A stretch of 64,000 nt of DNA from Zerene cesonia (lineage: Eukaryota > Arthropoda > Insecta > Lepidoptera > Pieridae): assembly GCF_012273895.1 (NCBI RefSeq), contig NC_052113.1:434001-498000 (forward strand). The letters are read 5' to 3'. A model generated the notes under the pieces. That model was not told the origin of the DNA. It ran no database searches and worked only from the letters and a program-made list of their open reading frames with translations. Below, in pieces: positions 9,401 to 21,486 of the stretch (its first letter is position 1; each line of letters opens with the position of its first letter). The translations under genes were made by a program, and so were the position numbers.

Positions 9401-12400
9401 AAATCGTATTAATAAGTGCCTTTGAAATTAAGCAATTACCTAGTTGACGCGATCAGTGCTGTTGGCAATGCGCCACAAAGTGACAATCCCGTGAGTCAGC
9501 ATTACGTGGGACCTACGTGCGGCGGCGCGATCGATACACTAACTCCCCTCCTCCGCCCCCGCACCGCGCCCTGCACCTGCCAGACCACCGGCAGCTCCGT
9601 ATCAAAAACCCCATAACACCCTTAAAGTCCGAAAAACCCCGTCAGAATCACAAAGTGCAATCCTGTCAATTCTCACAAGTTCAGGGCCGAAGGTCGAAGA
9701 CCGACACTACCTCAATTATACACTGGTTGACGAAAGGTCGATTTATTTGTGTTTTTGTGGATATTTTTAATTATTACGCGTAGACAAGGCCGTCGTTTAT
9801 TTTGCTCGCAAATGTCTGATCATTCTCGTCGTGGACGCGCGTGTGTTACTCGTATAGCTCGTGCAAGCGCGTAAAGTGCAGTTATGGCTTCGAAGGTACT
9901 AGTGCCTGGACCCTTCGCCTCGCTTCAGGTACATTTATATAAGATTTATAACAAAGGAACTTTGTGTGTTCATAGCGATTGCTCGCAAACCATCCAATCT
10001 TTTTTTAAGGCTTCGTTCAGGCTGCTATGATATATTTCTCTGTATTTAATTCTTGAATTTTTTTTCACAATATTATATATTTTATGAGGATTTTATGTTA
10101 TTATCGAACAAGTCATATAAAATTAGAATAACAACTATTAAAAGCACTGAAAAGTAGCTACATGGTTAAATAAATAAAATAAAATATATTTTTATATTAT
10201 TTGAAAATTCACAAATTTACAGCACCTTTGTTTTTTGGTTCTTTTTCAAATGTCATATAATTTAAACAATATTTATAACCAATAATATACACATACACAC
10301 ATAATAACAATGGCATACAAATACTCAGAAAAAAATTATAATCTTTCTAGTACTACGGATAGTTAAACTGGTAGGTCATATCAAAACAAAGGACAATCGT
10401 GAGTCAGAGATTGCAATAGAGTTAGCAAATAGTTTGTACAGTCTAAACTGGGAGTTCCTTGTGTTGCGTTTTATAGCTCCTTGGCAATTAAATCGCAACT
10501 AATTATGGTGTGAATGTACAAACAAAAACACACAAGAACTATATACATATCCATACCATCAGGAGGTAACTACTTTGTATTGATAGAAATGCATTTGTAA
10601 CTTTTACAATATTTTCAAAATTGAACGTAGGTACTATCTTCACTTGATAACGATGAATCAAAATTAACCATTATTTGTTAATTAAGTTAAAAATTTAATA
10701 AAAGCAAGTGGAACTAGCGAAGAAATGAAAATAAAACTGTTTTGAAAATCTTATAGTAATATTAGAATTTTAAACTAAAATAGTCGGTAAAATCTTTTGT
10801 TTTTTTATTAATATAGAGGAACAGGATATTACATATTTATTGCAGAAAACATGCGTTTAATACGCATGTTTTCTGCAATAAATATGTAGTAATAAAATAT
10901 ATATAATATGTAGTAATAAAATATAATAATAAAATATGTAGTATTCATTATTAATTATTAATGTAGCAAACTTCTCTACATATAAGGTAAGAAAACTTTA
11001 TAATCTTAGCTAAGTAGAAACAACAAAGGTGTACTGAAACAGAATCTACGCAAATACTATAAGAACATGAAGTATTTAGCAATGAATTCATTTCAGATAA
11101 AGAAATCACCACCAGAACCGGCTGGGAGCGGTTTCTACATTGGCAGCGGGGATGCGACCGCGAGGATCGCGCACCTGGAGCACAGCGTCCGCTTCCTGCA
11201 GGAGCAGCACCGGCAGATGCTCAGCGGGTTGCACGCTGAGATTGAATCTTTGAGAGAGAGGAATAGAGGTACCTTATGAGTATTTATTGTTTTGTTTATG
11301 AAGCCACGTTCACTTAGTATAAGTGAAAAAAAAATGCGAACAAAGCTTGAAATTTTTAATTTATTTTTATTCTTTAAAATATTACAAATATACATATAAG
11401 CATTTTAATGCTGTAAAACTAAAACTTAATGTGTGGACAAGCTTTTTGTCTTACGAAATTTTTGTTTCGTAGGATAACAACAAAAAAGTAACTTGTATTA
11501 ATAAGTACTAATTAGTTATTATAACGTTTAAATTATACCTATTTTATTACATTTATGTCAAATAAGCCTAATAATATGTGCTAATAATATGTTGATATGT
11601 GCTTATAATATTCACGTTGTTTATATCGTAGTATGAGATAAATTAATATTACCCAGAAAAAATAGTGAAGTGCACTATTTAATTTAGCTAATTATATGTG
11701 TTTCTGCATATTCCAGACTTACAATTCCAACTGATATTCAACAAAGAGCCAACCAAAAACAGCGCGACCGGAGGTGACGACAATGAAAATCAGGTGCGAA
11801 ATTGTTTTAATTACTTACTTCCTTGTCTTTTATGGCAGCCGTACCATTGCCGCTTAATCGGTGCACTCTGTAATGTTGAATGGCTTATATTTATTATTGT
11901 TACTTATTAAATCCTCGACTAGACTTGAATATTTATTTGCAATAAATTCAAGATTAGCACTTAGTATTGTTAAAGTAGTTATTTGAAATTATGAAATCAA
12001 AAATTATTTATTTATTGATGTTTCCTTTTTCCTAACGGTAATTATTAATAATTAGGAATGCATAAAAAATATAACTGTCAATCCGTCAATTCGACCAGGT
12101 TCAGTCACAGTCAAAAATAAAAATATCTTTACACTATTTATTGGTTTCATATTATTTCATGAGAATGTTTTAATGTGTATTAAAACAATTAACTCATTTA
12201 TATTAAATGACTCACTATTAAAATTAATCAAATAAAAGTGTATCGTTTCTAATATAAGATAAGGCGCTGCATACTTTACCCAATTATAGATATCTATACG
12301 ATTTCATTTAAATTTATAGATGACCATCTTACGGCGCGAGGTAGAGAGGCTGGAACAAGAAGCGGCGGCGGCGCGAAGCGAAGCGAACACGTACGAGCGA

Positions 12401-15400
12401 AAAGCGATGCACTTGCAACAGCTTGTTGATGCACAAGCACTGTGAGTTTATGATTTATTTACACGTTACTGTAGAATATTGTAATCGTATGATTACTAAA
12501 TAATGAATTATCAATTTTTACGTAAGATCAAAACTTTGATCTTTCGCTTACAGTCACAATTACGAGTCGATTCTTTGCGTATTATTACGTACGGACTTTT
12601 ATCAAACGGGTTCATGATGAGTTTTACTAACCATTCTGTTCTTATTCATTTATGCATTTCTTTAGTTTCACAATAGATAGCGTTATTTGAAGAAAATTTT
12701 AATTGAAATTTAGATTGAAACTTGTAAGCAAGATTAATATAACGCTCCCTTGTTTTATATAAGACACGGATTGTAGCCACACTATTTACTATTATTCTAT
12801 CGAAAGTTGCTGTCTAATAGCAATAATCCTATATTATTTAATTCATAGTTTATTTAGTAAATGCAAAATTTCAACTTCAGTGTGAAGCCGAAGCCTCAGA
12901 AAGTGAATTCTTTGTATGTAAATATATTGGTATAAATTCTCCTACGATATATTGTAGTGGGTGAGTGTGAGTGTGCGTGTGAGTGTGGGTGTGTGTGTGT
13001 TGCAGGAAGCTGCGCGAGTGCGAGCAGCGCGGCGCGGCGGAGGCGCGCTCGCCGCGCGAGGACGAGAGCCGCGCGGAGCTGCGCGCGCGGCTCGCGGAGG
13101 CGGAGCGGCTCGTGCGCCGGCTGCGCGGCGACGCGGAGCGGCAGCGCAGAGAGGTACTCGGGGGCGCGGGCGTCACCAACCTACTGTTCGACGGCGCGGC
13201 CGCACAACACGCGCACGTACGTCACGTTACCTAATGCGGCTGCGCGCGGAATCTGATTTCACTAATTAATTGATCGTGTTTAGTTTTGTGTTCGTATTGA
13301 TATGTTCAGTTTCATTCGATCGAATTCGGTTAAAATGTGTTTTAAATAATATTGATATTGTATAAATGAGTTTTTAATGTTTGAGATGAGATAATTATCA
13401 ACTTTGTAATCAAAATAAAAGAAACTTTTGAATACTTGATATATACAGTGTTAAATTCACTTCTTGTTAAATTTTATAACTATCAGTATAATAACGTTTT
13501 CGTCATAGATAAAAAGTATATCTATCTATCACACACAGCTGTGAAACATCGAGTGAATCCGCGTGCAGCCATGTATTGCGTTGAGCCGCATACAACCGGC
13601 GCGGACGGGACTTTACGTTCGTGATCGGTGCATTTTATGAGAGACCTGCGTCTAACGTGCGAGTGGCCTAAATTTTCTCTTTAGTTGACTGTTCCGTTTC
13701 CGCGCCGTCGTTTTTTATTTCTTTATTAGAACTTTAGCCTGTTGTTGTATTGTTAGTAGGTCGTTTCATTACTTTTTTCGTTACTATTTAGTCCCTTGTA
13801 CTGTTACTGTATCACCTTATCTTTTTAGTGATTAGTGGTTTGTTGTATCAATATTGTTATGTATCCCTAATAATTAATGTAATAGAATTTTATTCATGTG
13901 GTAGTTGTTATGAATTGTTTGAATATTTTTAACTTAGATTAAGGGGACAAGTTATGGTGATTTTAAATTTTGTCATTTTTACTGAGACGTAAGGAATGTA
14001 ATTATGCTGTATATAGTATAATGTATGAAAGTTTTAATCATATGTAAACGGTCAATTGACTACAACATTATTACAAATAGAAAAACAGACGACTTTCCAC
14101 AGTTGAAAAAAAAAAGAACAGCAAAATTAATCTACCTACATACCTAATGATTCTTCTTTGTTCTTTATGATATTGTAAAATAATACAAAATACTTACAAA
14201 TCGTGCAAGATATCTATTTAAAAATATCAATATATGCGTATTCGACATTGTAATATCGTATTTGATAAAACAGTTGCAGTGTATGAAAAACTCGTTAATA
14301 AGAGCTAGTGGGATGGACGCGTTCGGCTTCCAAAACTTCCAGTATCCACACATGCACACCTCAGACTTTTGGAGGGAACCACTTAGAGAGTGAGTAGTCT
14401 TGTAATCAAACGATTTGTTAATTCGTTTCATTCAAATTATTTCCTAATGTCTATAAGAAAAATACTACTTGTATCATTTACTTTCTGGTGCGTAAGCGAA
14501 AGGGCACTCATGTGCCTTTCGCTAGCTGGATATATACGTCCCAGTTAACTAACTTAATCAGCCGTTTCATTAAGAGCCTATAATCATTTTTAAAATATTA
14601 TTCATAAAGTATGTAGCGTAATTGCAGAACAAAAAAAAAATGCTTTTCGTTAATTTCATCCAGTTTCCGATCAAAATTTTCATTTAAATTCAATTCGCAA
14701 ATGCAAAGAGACAGGGAGTAATACTAATAATAAGGCGGTCTTAATGGTAGTCGCTAATAATAGTTATGTCAAAAAAATGTGTCTGTCATGATAAGAAACA
14801 AGGTATAGACTCAATCAAATTACATTCATAATTGTGATAAATGATCCTTCCAGAGAATACAGCATGGGATCTCGGGGCAGGAATCACAGACGACCAAATA
14901 CGCTGCCAGAGCTCTCCGCCGTTGGACAACAGATACGCTCTACCGTATATGCCAATCGTTAGTGCATTTCCCAATATGATAATTTATCAAATAGACATTT
15001 TTTTTTTCATTCGAACAGTTTAACGCTTTATCATTGACTGATTTCAGATATGCGAGTAAGAGGGAATCCGGAAAGAGTAAAAAAATCGCATACAATCAAC
15101 GGGGAAACACAGAATGGGAAGAGTCCTGAAGAATCGTCAGGTAAATGATGAATGATTTCTAAATTTCAGTAAGGAACCCGCGATGTTTCGTTGATTAAAA
15201 GTGCACTTTTTTTTTATTATTTATATTTTGTTTATAATATATCACATTTCAGATCACGCACGGTTAAAACCGATAAATAGAGATAATTTAGTGAAAGCGA
15301 ACGATATTACCGTGCCCACATATCCCGAATTAAAAATTGTGGTCACTAAAATAATACCACACGGAAACGGTGAGAAAATGGGCTTTGTAATTAACTAACC

Positions 15401-15690
15401 CATACTAAGCAATAGTGAAAACATGACTAAAAAATTCTCACTAATTACAATTTTTTAACAAATTTCATATATCTACCGCGTTAAAATCGAATAAAGCTAA
15501 TTTATAAATCATGCTTTGTCACAATAAAAGGCCTTCGCTTCAAAACTACCGTATAACAACAATGCAAAAAGCAAAGGGCATAGGCGAAATAATAAGCATT
15601 TTTAATATTACAGTAAGCACATCAACATCAGCTGACAGCAAGTCGAGAACGCGTCGACCGCATCGTAAAAACGGCACAGAGCAAACATAA
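6464..15690 (+). CDS. CCDC92/CCDC74-family coiled-coil protein, distal-promoter isoform
   Basis: This form uses first exon 6464-6610 and then the shared exons 11097-11268, 11717-11793, 12320-12441, 13006-13216, 14280-14389, 14854-14957, 15048-15140, 15253-15369 and 15614-15690, giving about 409 residues. The first exon encodes MLCSKPVPGMGAPSLPHI and ends in an acidic stretch (ETDAEDYDESK) at donor gtaatt, in phase 0, matching exon 2. The family assignment rests on exons 2-3: a conserved pattern of LEHSVRFLQEQH, LHAEIESLRERN and RDLQFQLIFN, as in the N-terminal domain shared by CCDC92 and CCDC74. These proteins act at centrioles, cilia or spindle microtubules. The start was set at the first in-frame ATG; an ATG at 6435 is followed directly by a stop. 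That this exon splices to 11097 is inferred from phase and the shared strand. Confidence 0.6.
6611..9439. other. Repeat-rich intron or spacer between the two first exons
   Basis: Contains a truncated SINE head (6702-6745), retroposon fragments (6751-6980 and 7290-7460), another SINE fragment (7460-7565), an LTR-like stretch (about 7640-8030) and AT-rich sequence. A fragment of the 'aaccgacttcaaaa' repeat family may lie near 9105-9150. No exon with conserved coding content was seen. Confidence 0.5.
9440..9883 (+). promoter_or_regulatory. CpG-rich proximal promoter candidate for the CCDC92/74-like gene
   Basis: The sequence changes from AT-rich to locally GC/CpG-rich, with a pyrimidine-rich block at 9540-9600 and CpG clusters at 9780-9880, just before the ATG at 9884. 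This is what a second promoter with a short first coding exon would look like. Short ORFs here (9416-9616, 9517-9783) show no family resemblance and are taken as 5' leader or noise. No TATA box or initiator was identified. Confidence 0.4.
9884..15690 (+). CDS. CCDC92/CCDC74-family coiled-coil protein, proximal isoform
   Basis: Ten exons: 9884-9928, 11097-11268, 11717-11793, 12320-12441, 13006-13216, 14280-14389, 14854-14957, 15048-15140, 15253-15369 and 15614-15690. Every border is GT/AG and every phase matches, giving 1128 bases, 375 residues and a TAA. Residues 1-15 are MASKVLVPGPFASLQ. The CCDC92/74 N-terminal domain spans roughly residues 39-81 (LEHSVRFLQEQHRQM, GLHAEIESLRERN, DLQFQLIFN). 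A second charged coiled coil follows from about 99 to 165 (ILRREVEREQ-like heptads, then the Arg/Glu/Ala-rich exon 13006). The C-terminal third is basic and low in complexity, ending SRTRRPHRKNGTEQT. The length is similar to human CCDC74. The exact orthologue (CCDC92 or CCDC74) is not decided. Expected role: a centriole, cilium or microtubule-associated scaffold; this is family knowledge plus the X-box upstream. Confidence 0.78.
10830..10888. repeat. Perfect inverted repeat, 27-bp arms
   Basis: Arms at 10830-10856 and 10862-10888 are exact reverse complements around the five-base loop ttaat. It lies in the intron before the shared exon 11097-11268 of the CCDC92/74-like gene. Confidence 0.95.
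12957..13000 (+). repeat. (TG)n tract at a 3' splice site
   Basis: A TG-rich tract occupies the place of the polypyrimidine tract directly before the acceptor of the CCDC92/74-like exon 13006-13216. Confidence 0.9.
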
Positions 15691-16911
15691 TTATCCAGCG
15701 CCATCTGTTGACGCGATGCTCTCACAAATATAGTCTCACATTATGTAATTTTAACGATATATTTTCAGCGTTTGCTTATAATAATGCCTAAAATGCCCGC
15801 ATTCAAGTTTTGCCGAGTATAATTTATGTATTTAAAAAGCATGATACTCACATAAAACAGTGAAGTTTTTTTCTATATTTTACGATAATATCAAAATTGG
15901 ATATTTGCGAAGTTTTATTGCAGTCGTATTAAATAATTTACCAGCTTTCTTTCAACGTACTTAATTCAGTGATGAGCAAGGACAACTTAGTATTTTAGGG
16001 ATTTTAGACTAGATTTTAAAGGGTTAAAATTTACTAATCACTTTTGATATTCACTGTACCGAAGGATAAATACATATAAGATCAGATACATACAGTATCA
16101 TAGGAAGAGAATAGAGAAGAGAAAAAGAGGAGGAACGGGAAATATTTAAAGCGTATACTCAACTGTTTTGAATCTGTAAAAAATAAAAACTGACTCAGTT
16201 GTGTAATGCAGGTCGAACGTTATTTTTGTAAAACATTTGTAGTTTTTTTTTTATAATGCGATAAGTTGTACATGTTATTCCTTCAAGCATAAAAAAATAT
16301 GTGTAGTTTATGTCAAATTTGTAGGCTGTGAGACTACTTTCGTACCTAATTGTTTTATACGTGGAATTTAATTTAACCATAAATATGAATACACGTTCAA
16401 CCATATAACGCATTATCATGGTTCATTTAATTTTAACTTTATAACTTAAATATAGTAATAAATATTTTAATGGGTTAAAAAGGTTTTATAGACGTACTAA
16501 CGTAACAGTCTAGTGATTTCAGTCAATTGCCAGCTCGGTAGGTATGTTATTGGAGTTTTACTTAGATAATAATAATGATGATAAACTATTGTTAAAACAT
16601 ACAAAAAAATGGTTATTAGACTGAATTAAAATGATGTACAATGGCGCCAAAAGTGTAGAATCTGATTTGACTTCGAAGAGACTATTCAAAAAGTTAAATA
16701 TGAACTACTTTCAAATGAAAAAATATATGAAAACACGCGTCTGCTCGAACAGTCTCTCAAAAAAAAGTGGAATGAGTAAACTGTGATTTAAATAATTGTG
16801 CCTCGAGACAAACACGTCTGGCTATAACTGTCATCACCGCAAAATAATATTATTATATAAGTGTCGTATCTTCCTTTATTATTTTTCTAAATATGCGCAA
16901 TCTATAAGGTG

Positions 16912-16916
<5 letters not shown>

Positions 16917-16953
<37 letters not shown>
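16917..16953. repeat. (TA)n microsatellite
   Basis: Uninterrupted alternating TA over 37 bases in the convergent intergenic region. Confidence 0.95.
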
Positions 16954-16956
<3 letters not shown>

Positions 16957-18700
16957 GTAGTCACATTATGTGTTGCGACGTTCCGACTTTTACTTATTAT
17001 ATGCAAATAAACGTGCACCATAAAGTGCTCAACTCTTAATAAAATGTAAGAGAAAATATGTATCCATTCCAATTTAGGATAATTGCTAGTACTGCCATTT
17101 AGACGTTTTAATAAACATTTTCATATTAAAGATGTCGATATTATGTATTGAATAGGTAGAAACTGCGAATATAGCACGATTACTATGCGGATGTAATCTT
17201 TGATTCTTAAGGAATTCAAACTCAACTTTCTACCAGCGTTGCCACCTAAGACCATTAGTTTATACGTGATTACACACGTATATTAATTTTTAGCCCTTTT
17301 TAGCGTGCCGAGTTGCCTTTATTAGAAAAACAGAGTGGCAACACTGCTTTCGTCAAAGTTATGATTTTTTATTTATATATTTTTATGTGTTTTAGAAACA
17401 ATTTTTTTGATTTCTGGATATAGGTAATGCATCCCTTGTTGTCGGTTGTAAGAAAGTTATAATTCTCATGGAAGTTTTTACCCACGTCATCAGCAGAATA
17501 AATGCAATCGTACTATATTTGCCTCGGTATGCATTAGAGATGATTATTCGATAGGTGTACGTAGCTGAAGTGATACAAATAAAAATACAAGTCTTCTTTT
17601 AGGGACGATTCACACTTGTCGGAACGCGATCGATCTGTCTTCAATCTAGATGGAATAGAGTAATTCAAAGAGTTGTTTTATGTAATATGCAAATCATCTA
17701 CGCCATGCACTATTCTATTGTATGCTTCAGATTTTATTTTAATGTCCTGATGTCCAAGTTTTGTGTTTAGTTTTATGTATCCTGGGAGTTCCTGCATTCA
17801 CGCGTTCAGTCAATTGACAATCATCCCTTCACTCACGATATAAATTTAAATATGCACAGATATATAAAACAGATTTATAAATTTGAACTAATAACTTTTA
17901 TATAAATTTACTTCCAACACATTTGTGATGCAGCCTCTTAAGTTATAAGTCATCAGACAATGTATAGTATATTTATATGCATAACTCTTGCACATAGGTC
18001 GTCTTAAGAATCTAGTATTAGATAAATAATTCTGTTTTTATCAATCTATCCACTATTTTGATCGAATGATTAGATGACAGCATAAATAATCTAATAATAT
18101 TATGTATTACACTCTCAAGGATATTAACAATAATACGATAATTAGTGCGATAAAACCTAAGTTGCTCTACGACTTATGTGCAAAGTCCCTCTTAGCTGCA
18201 TTTGTGAGAGTGTTGACGTAGTAATGCTATCGTGTAGCCTTATCATAATCTAATTATATTATAAACAATTACTTATATTATGGATGAATTATATTTATTG
18301 CCCAAATTTGTGTTTTATTATTACTTGAAATGATTGCGTGAATAAAGCTAGTAATAAGCAGCTAGTAACTGACTGCAAATTGAGAACTTACGAAACCGAA
18401 TTTTATGTGTATAGTATGATAACACTTAAGGTATAAGTATAACAATATTTATATAAGAAGGTATATAAAATAAAGCGAATGAAGCGCACAAAAACATCAC
18501 GTTGTTTATATTGGAGCGTCTTAAATTCAGCAATTTAAAAAGAATAACTGGTTAGGTGGTTACTAACGAATAGTTTAGCAACTATCCTAGTTACAGCCTA
18601 ATGAAGGACAAACGGACAGCGACTTAGTAGATACACTGTTTTTTCCCTCTCGATACAGATCTCTTAAAAAGAGGTACAAATTAAAAAGTGCAATGACATA

Positions 18701-18713
18701 AAATTTATTTATT
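18701..18713 (-). terminator. PolyA signal candidate of the TMCO6-like gene
   Basis: On the minus strand, overlapping AATAAATAAA begins about ten bases after the stop codon, implying a very short 3' UTR if used. Confidence 0.4.
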
Positions 18714-18721
18714 ATCCACCA

Positions 18722-21486
18722 TCAGCTTATTAAAAAATTAAAGAACTCATTTCCACCACAACTCTTATAGATATTGCCTAGCAACCAGAGTAAGGATTCA
18801 TTCACTATTTTATTGTCAATACTTAACACTTTTCTTAAAACATCACTCATATTATTAGAAACAATAACATTTAATATTAAATTGTACACAAAATCATTTG
18901 TATTGGCCAAAGTCCGACAGATATACACAAAATCACAACATGTTTCAGTTTGCTTACAAAATATATGATTTTCTAAACTTTTAGTGAATGTTTCTAATAG
19001 ATTTTTAATTAAATCTTCTGTGATTACGCTGGGGAAGTCAGTATGACAGGATAGAACGAACAGCAGTTGCGAAGCTTCCAATGTGATATGCGACTTTGCC
19101 AGTGACTGTAATATTTTTTGAAGGTACACCACTCTAGAAAAAATTATTAGATTTTGTAATGCAGGTTCTTATGAACCATTTGGAAGTGTGGGTTTATTTA
19201 GTCAAGTGTGTTATCTCGTAACACTGAATTACAAAATCACTTAAAATCCCTGATCAAAAAATTTTACATTATTCTTTATTTAAACTAAAATCTATTGCTA
19301 TTCTTTTGATAAATTTTCATGACCAGGATAGAAAAATACTAATGGTAAAAAATTTATAAAAATCGTAAGGTATATCATAATCATACCGTATGATATATTA
19401 TAATAAATTCAATCCTAAAAAATAATTAAAATTTTATCACTACTTACTTCAAGCCATCTCCCATTTGATAAGCAAAATGCTTAAGAGCATACCAACACGC
19501 GTCTTGTACCTCCTCATTTGCATGCGGTTCAGTCAACTTGGAGAGAGCGCCTTGAGATGTGAGGACATCACATGCTTTGGTGCCTGAAGCGGCTAGGTTA
19601 CCTAGCGTCCATATGCATGTAACCTGGAATATCAAATGGGTTTAAAGTAGGCATTCACAATCCTAAACATTGCTTAATTTTGGTTGATTGGATATTCCCT
19701 ATTAAATTGTGGGTGATAAATCTCCAGACACCAAAATCACATCATAAACTTTTTCTATTATGATGTGTAAGAAGAACAAACGCACTTTTGCATTTATAAT
19801 ATACTAGCTGCGCCCCGCGGTTTCACCCGCGTATCCTGTAGGAATATCGGGATAAAAAGTTGCCTATATGTTATTCCAACTGTCCAGCTGTCTATGTACC
19901 AAATTTCATTGCAATCGGTTCAGTAGTTTTTGCGTGAAAGAGCAACAAACACACACATCCTTACAAACTTTCGCATTTATAATATTAGTAGGATAGTAGG
20001 ACTAGCTGCGCCCCGCGGTTTCACCCGCGTAAGTCCGTATCCCATAGGAATATCGAGATAAAAATTTGTCTATATGTTATTCCAGTTGTCCAGCTGTCTA
20101 CGTACCAAATTTCATTGCAATCGGGTCAGTAGTTTTTGGATGAAAGAGCAACAAACACACACATCTTTACAAACTTTCGCCTTTATAATATTAGTAGGAT
20201 ATTAGTATTAAAAGGATAAGTGAGAAAAAAATTATATTTCGAGAGTTTGTTTGTAAGTCAATGATATAATTGGACTATTGCTCCTAAAAATCGGGGATAT
20301 TAAGAATAAAATAATCAAAATATTTACAGCAAGTTCAGTAGCAAGATTGTCAACAGCAGCAAGCAAATATGTACCAGTAGCTTTGGCAATGGTCAAGCAA
20401 GCCTTGCTGTCTCCCATCGCAAGATTGCAGCAACATCCAGCTGCAGCACATTGCTTCTTTATATCAACACCTGGAATATTTGAAATTCATTAATAAGACT
20501 ACCTATTATTAATATCTATCTTGGAAACACTAAAGTTAAGGGTTGAATATAGGCCTTATAAAAAGACCCTAAGTATTGGATGATTGATGTTGTAAATATA
20601 GTGGCATTTATTAATTGATTGCTGTACATCAGAAAGGGGATTTGAATTGTTATCGTAAGTGTAGTATGAAACGTAACAAAATATAACATTAATAACAGCA
20701 TACAGTTGTGTGATCTTAGTCTTAGTACTCCATAAGAGGAAAAAATTTACTAATAATTAAGTAATCGTGCCTCATGGGAGTCCTACATCAATATTCGTGG
20801 GCAGTCTCACAAGAATAGTGTTCATATGAGTGTATTTTTTAAGAATAGAAATAAAAATATCACACAGAGGGATTTCAACCGATATAAGGATCATGGGTGG
20901 ACGAGAAGTCAGGCTTTACCACCCCGTTCAGCAAATATGCAAGTGAGAATCCCGCCTCGTGATCAAAAAGTGATCACTGGTGCCTAGACCTGAGTATTGT
21001 ACTATAGTAAAGCTACGCTTTTAGGATGCAGACATCTGGTTTATTAGCTTTGGAGCTTCGTTTCATTTATATGGCTGATACATCTGTAGCTACGACCCTA
21101 TTTATATACCTGTTAATTCTCTGACTATGCCTCTTAAAGCTCCATGTACATTGAGTAATCGCTCAATGTTTGAGGGGTCCTCCATTATAGCATTTTTGAG
21201 TTGATTTAATTCTCGTGCAGAAATAGCTGATTTAGTTTTTAATTTGTCAATAATTTCTGCGGTATTATGCGTCGATGAGCTGTAAATTTATATTCATTAT
21301 TCATCTATGAATTATTTATATATAATGAAAAAAAGCTGTTAATAATGTATGAACCATCTGTAGGGGGGAAACATACCAACTCCCAAAAGAACGTCTTATA
21401 TCACTGATTTCATCTCTATGTGTTCGTCTATTAAGTTTAAGTAAACTTCGATTATTTTGCCTAATGCTATCGATGGGTTCTTCCAT
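18722..21486 (-). CDS. Tmco6: Armadillo-repeat protein, TMCO6-like
   Basis: Five minus-strand exons: 21486-21377, 21279-21110, 20470-20328, 19623-19448 and 19133-18722. All have GT/AG borders and matching phases (donor AA/gtaagt at 19448, acceptor at 19133). They encode 336 residues ending in TGA at 18722-18724. The start MEEPIDSIRQNNRS begins with a basic Arg/Lys stretch (residues 7-32). Residues 38-336 are helical ARM-type repeats: AIMEDPSNIERLLNVHGALR, AAGCCCNLAMGD, CIWTLGNLAASGTKAC, YALKHFAYQMGD and, near the end, NESLLWLLGNIYKSCGG. The pattern of 'W-L-GNL' repeats and the late 'LWLLGN' resembles vertebrate TMCO6, an importin-alpha-like armadillo protein of poorly known function. The protein is shorter than human TMCO6 (about 490). 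Importin-alpha itself is unlikely because the NLS-groove repeat count is too small. The intron 19624-20327 carries two adjacent retroposon copies. Confidence 0.72.
19804..20207 (+). repeat. Two adjacent copies of a lepidopteran retroposon fragment
   Basis: Copies at about 19804-19997 and 20001-20207 both run from 'ctagctgcgccccgcggttt' to a terminal 'tataatattagtaggat' motif. They differ at several positions, so they are not a very recent duplication. Other copies lie at 50987-51176 (+), 52970-53170 (-), 54248-54392 (-) and part of 59160-59352 (-). They lie inside an intron of the TMCO6-like gene. Confidence 0.8.

Larger units (their letters stand above)
15691..18721. other. Convergent intergenic region
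   Basis: It lies between the stop of the CCDC92/74-like gene (plus) and the stop of the TMCO6-like gene (minus), so it holds the 3' UTRs of both. It is AT-rich with a long TA run at 16917-16953. A polyA hexamer AATAAA at 16182-16187 could serve the plus-strand gene. The ORFs here are short and without recognisable features. Confidence 0.6.

Noticed and set aside
20860..21000. Possible second tRNA-like SINE head on the minus strand (TGGTAAAGCC, GGTTGAAATCC)
   Set aside because: Box matches are weak, no body or tail was recognised, and no duplication seen.
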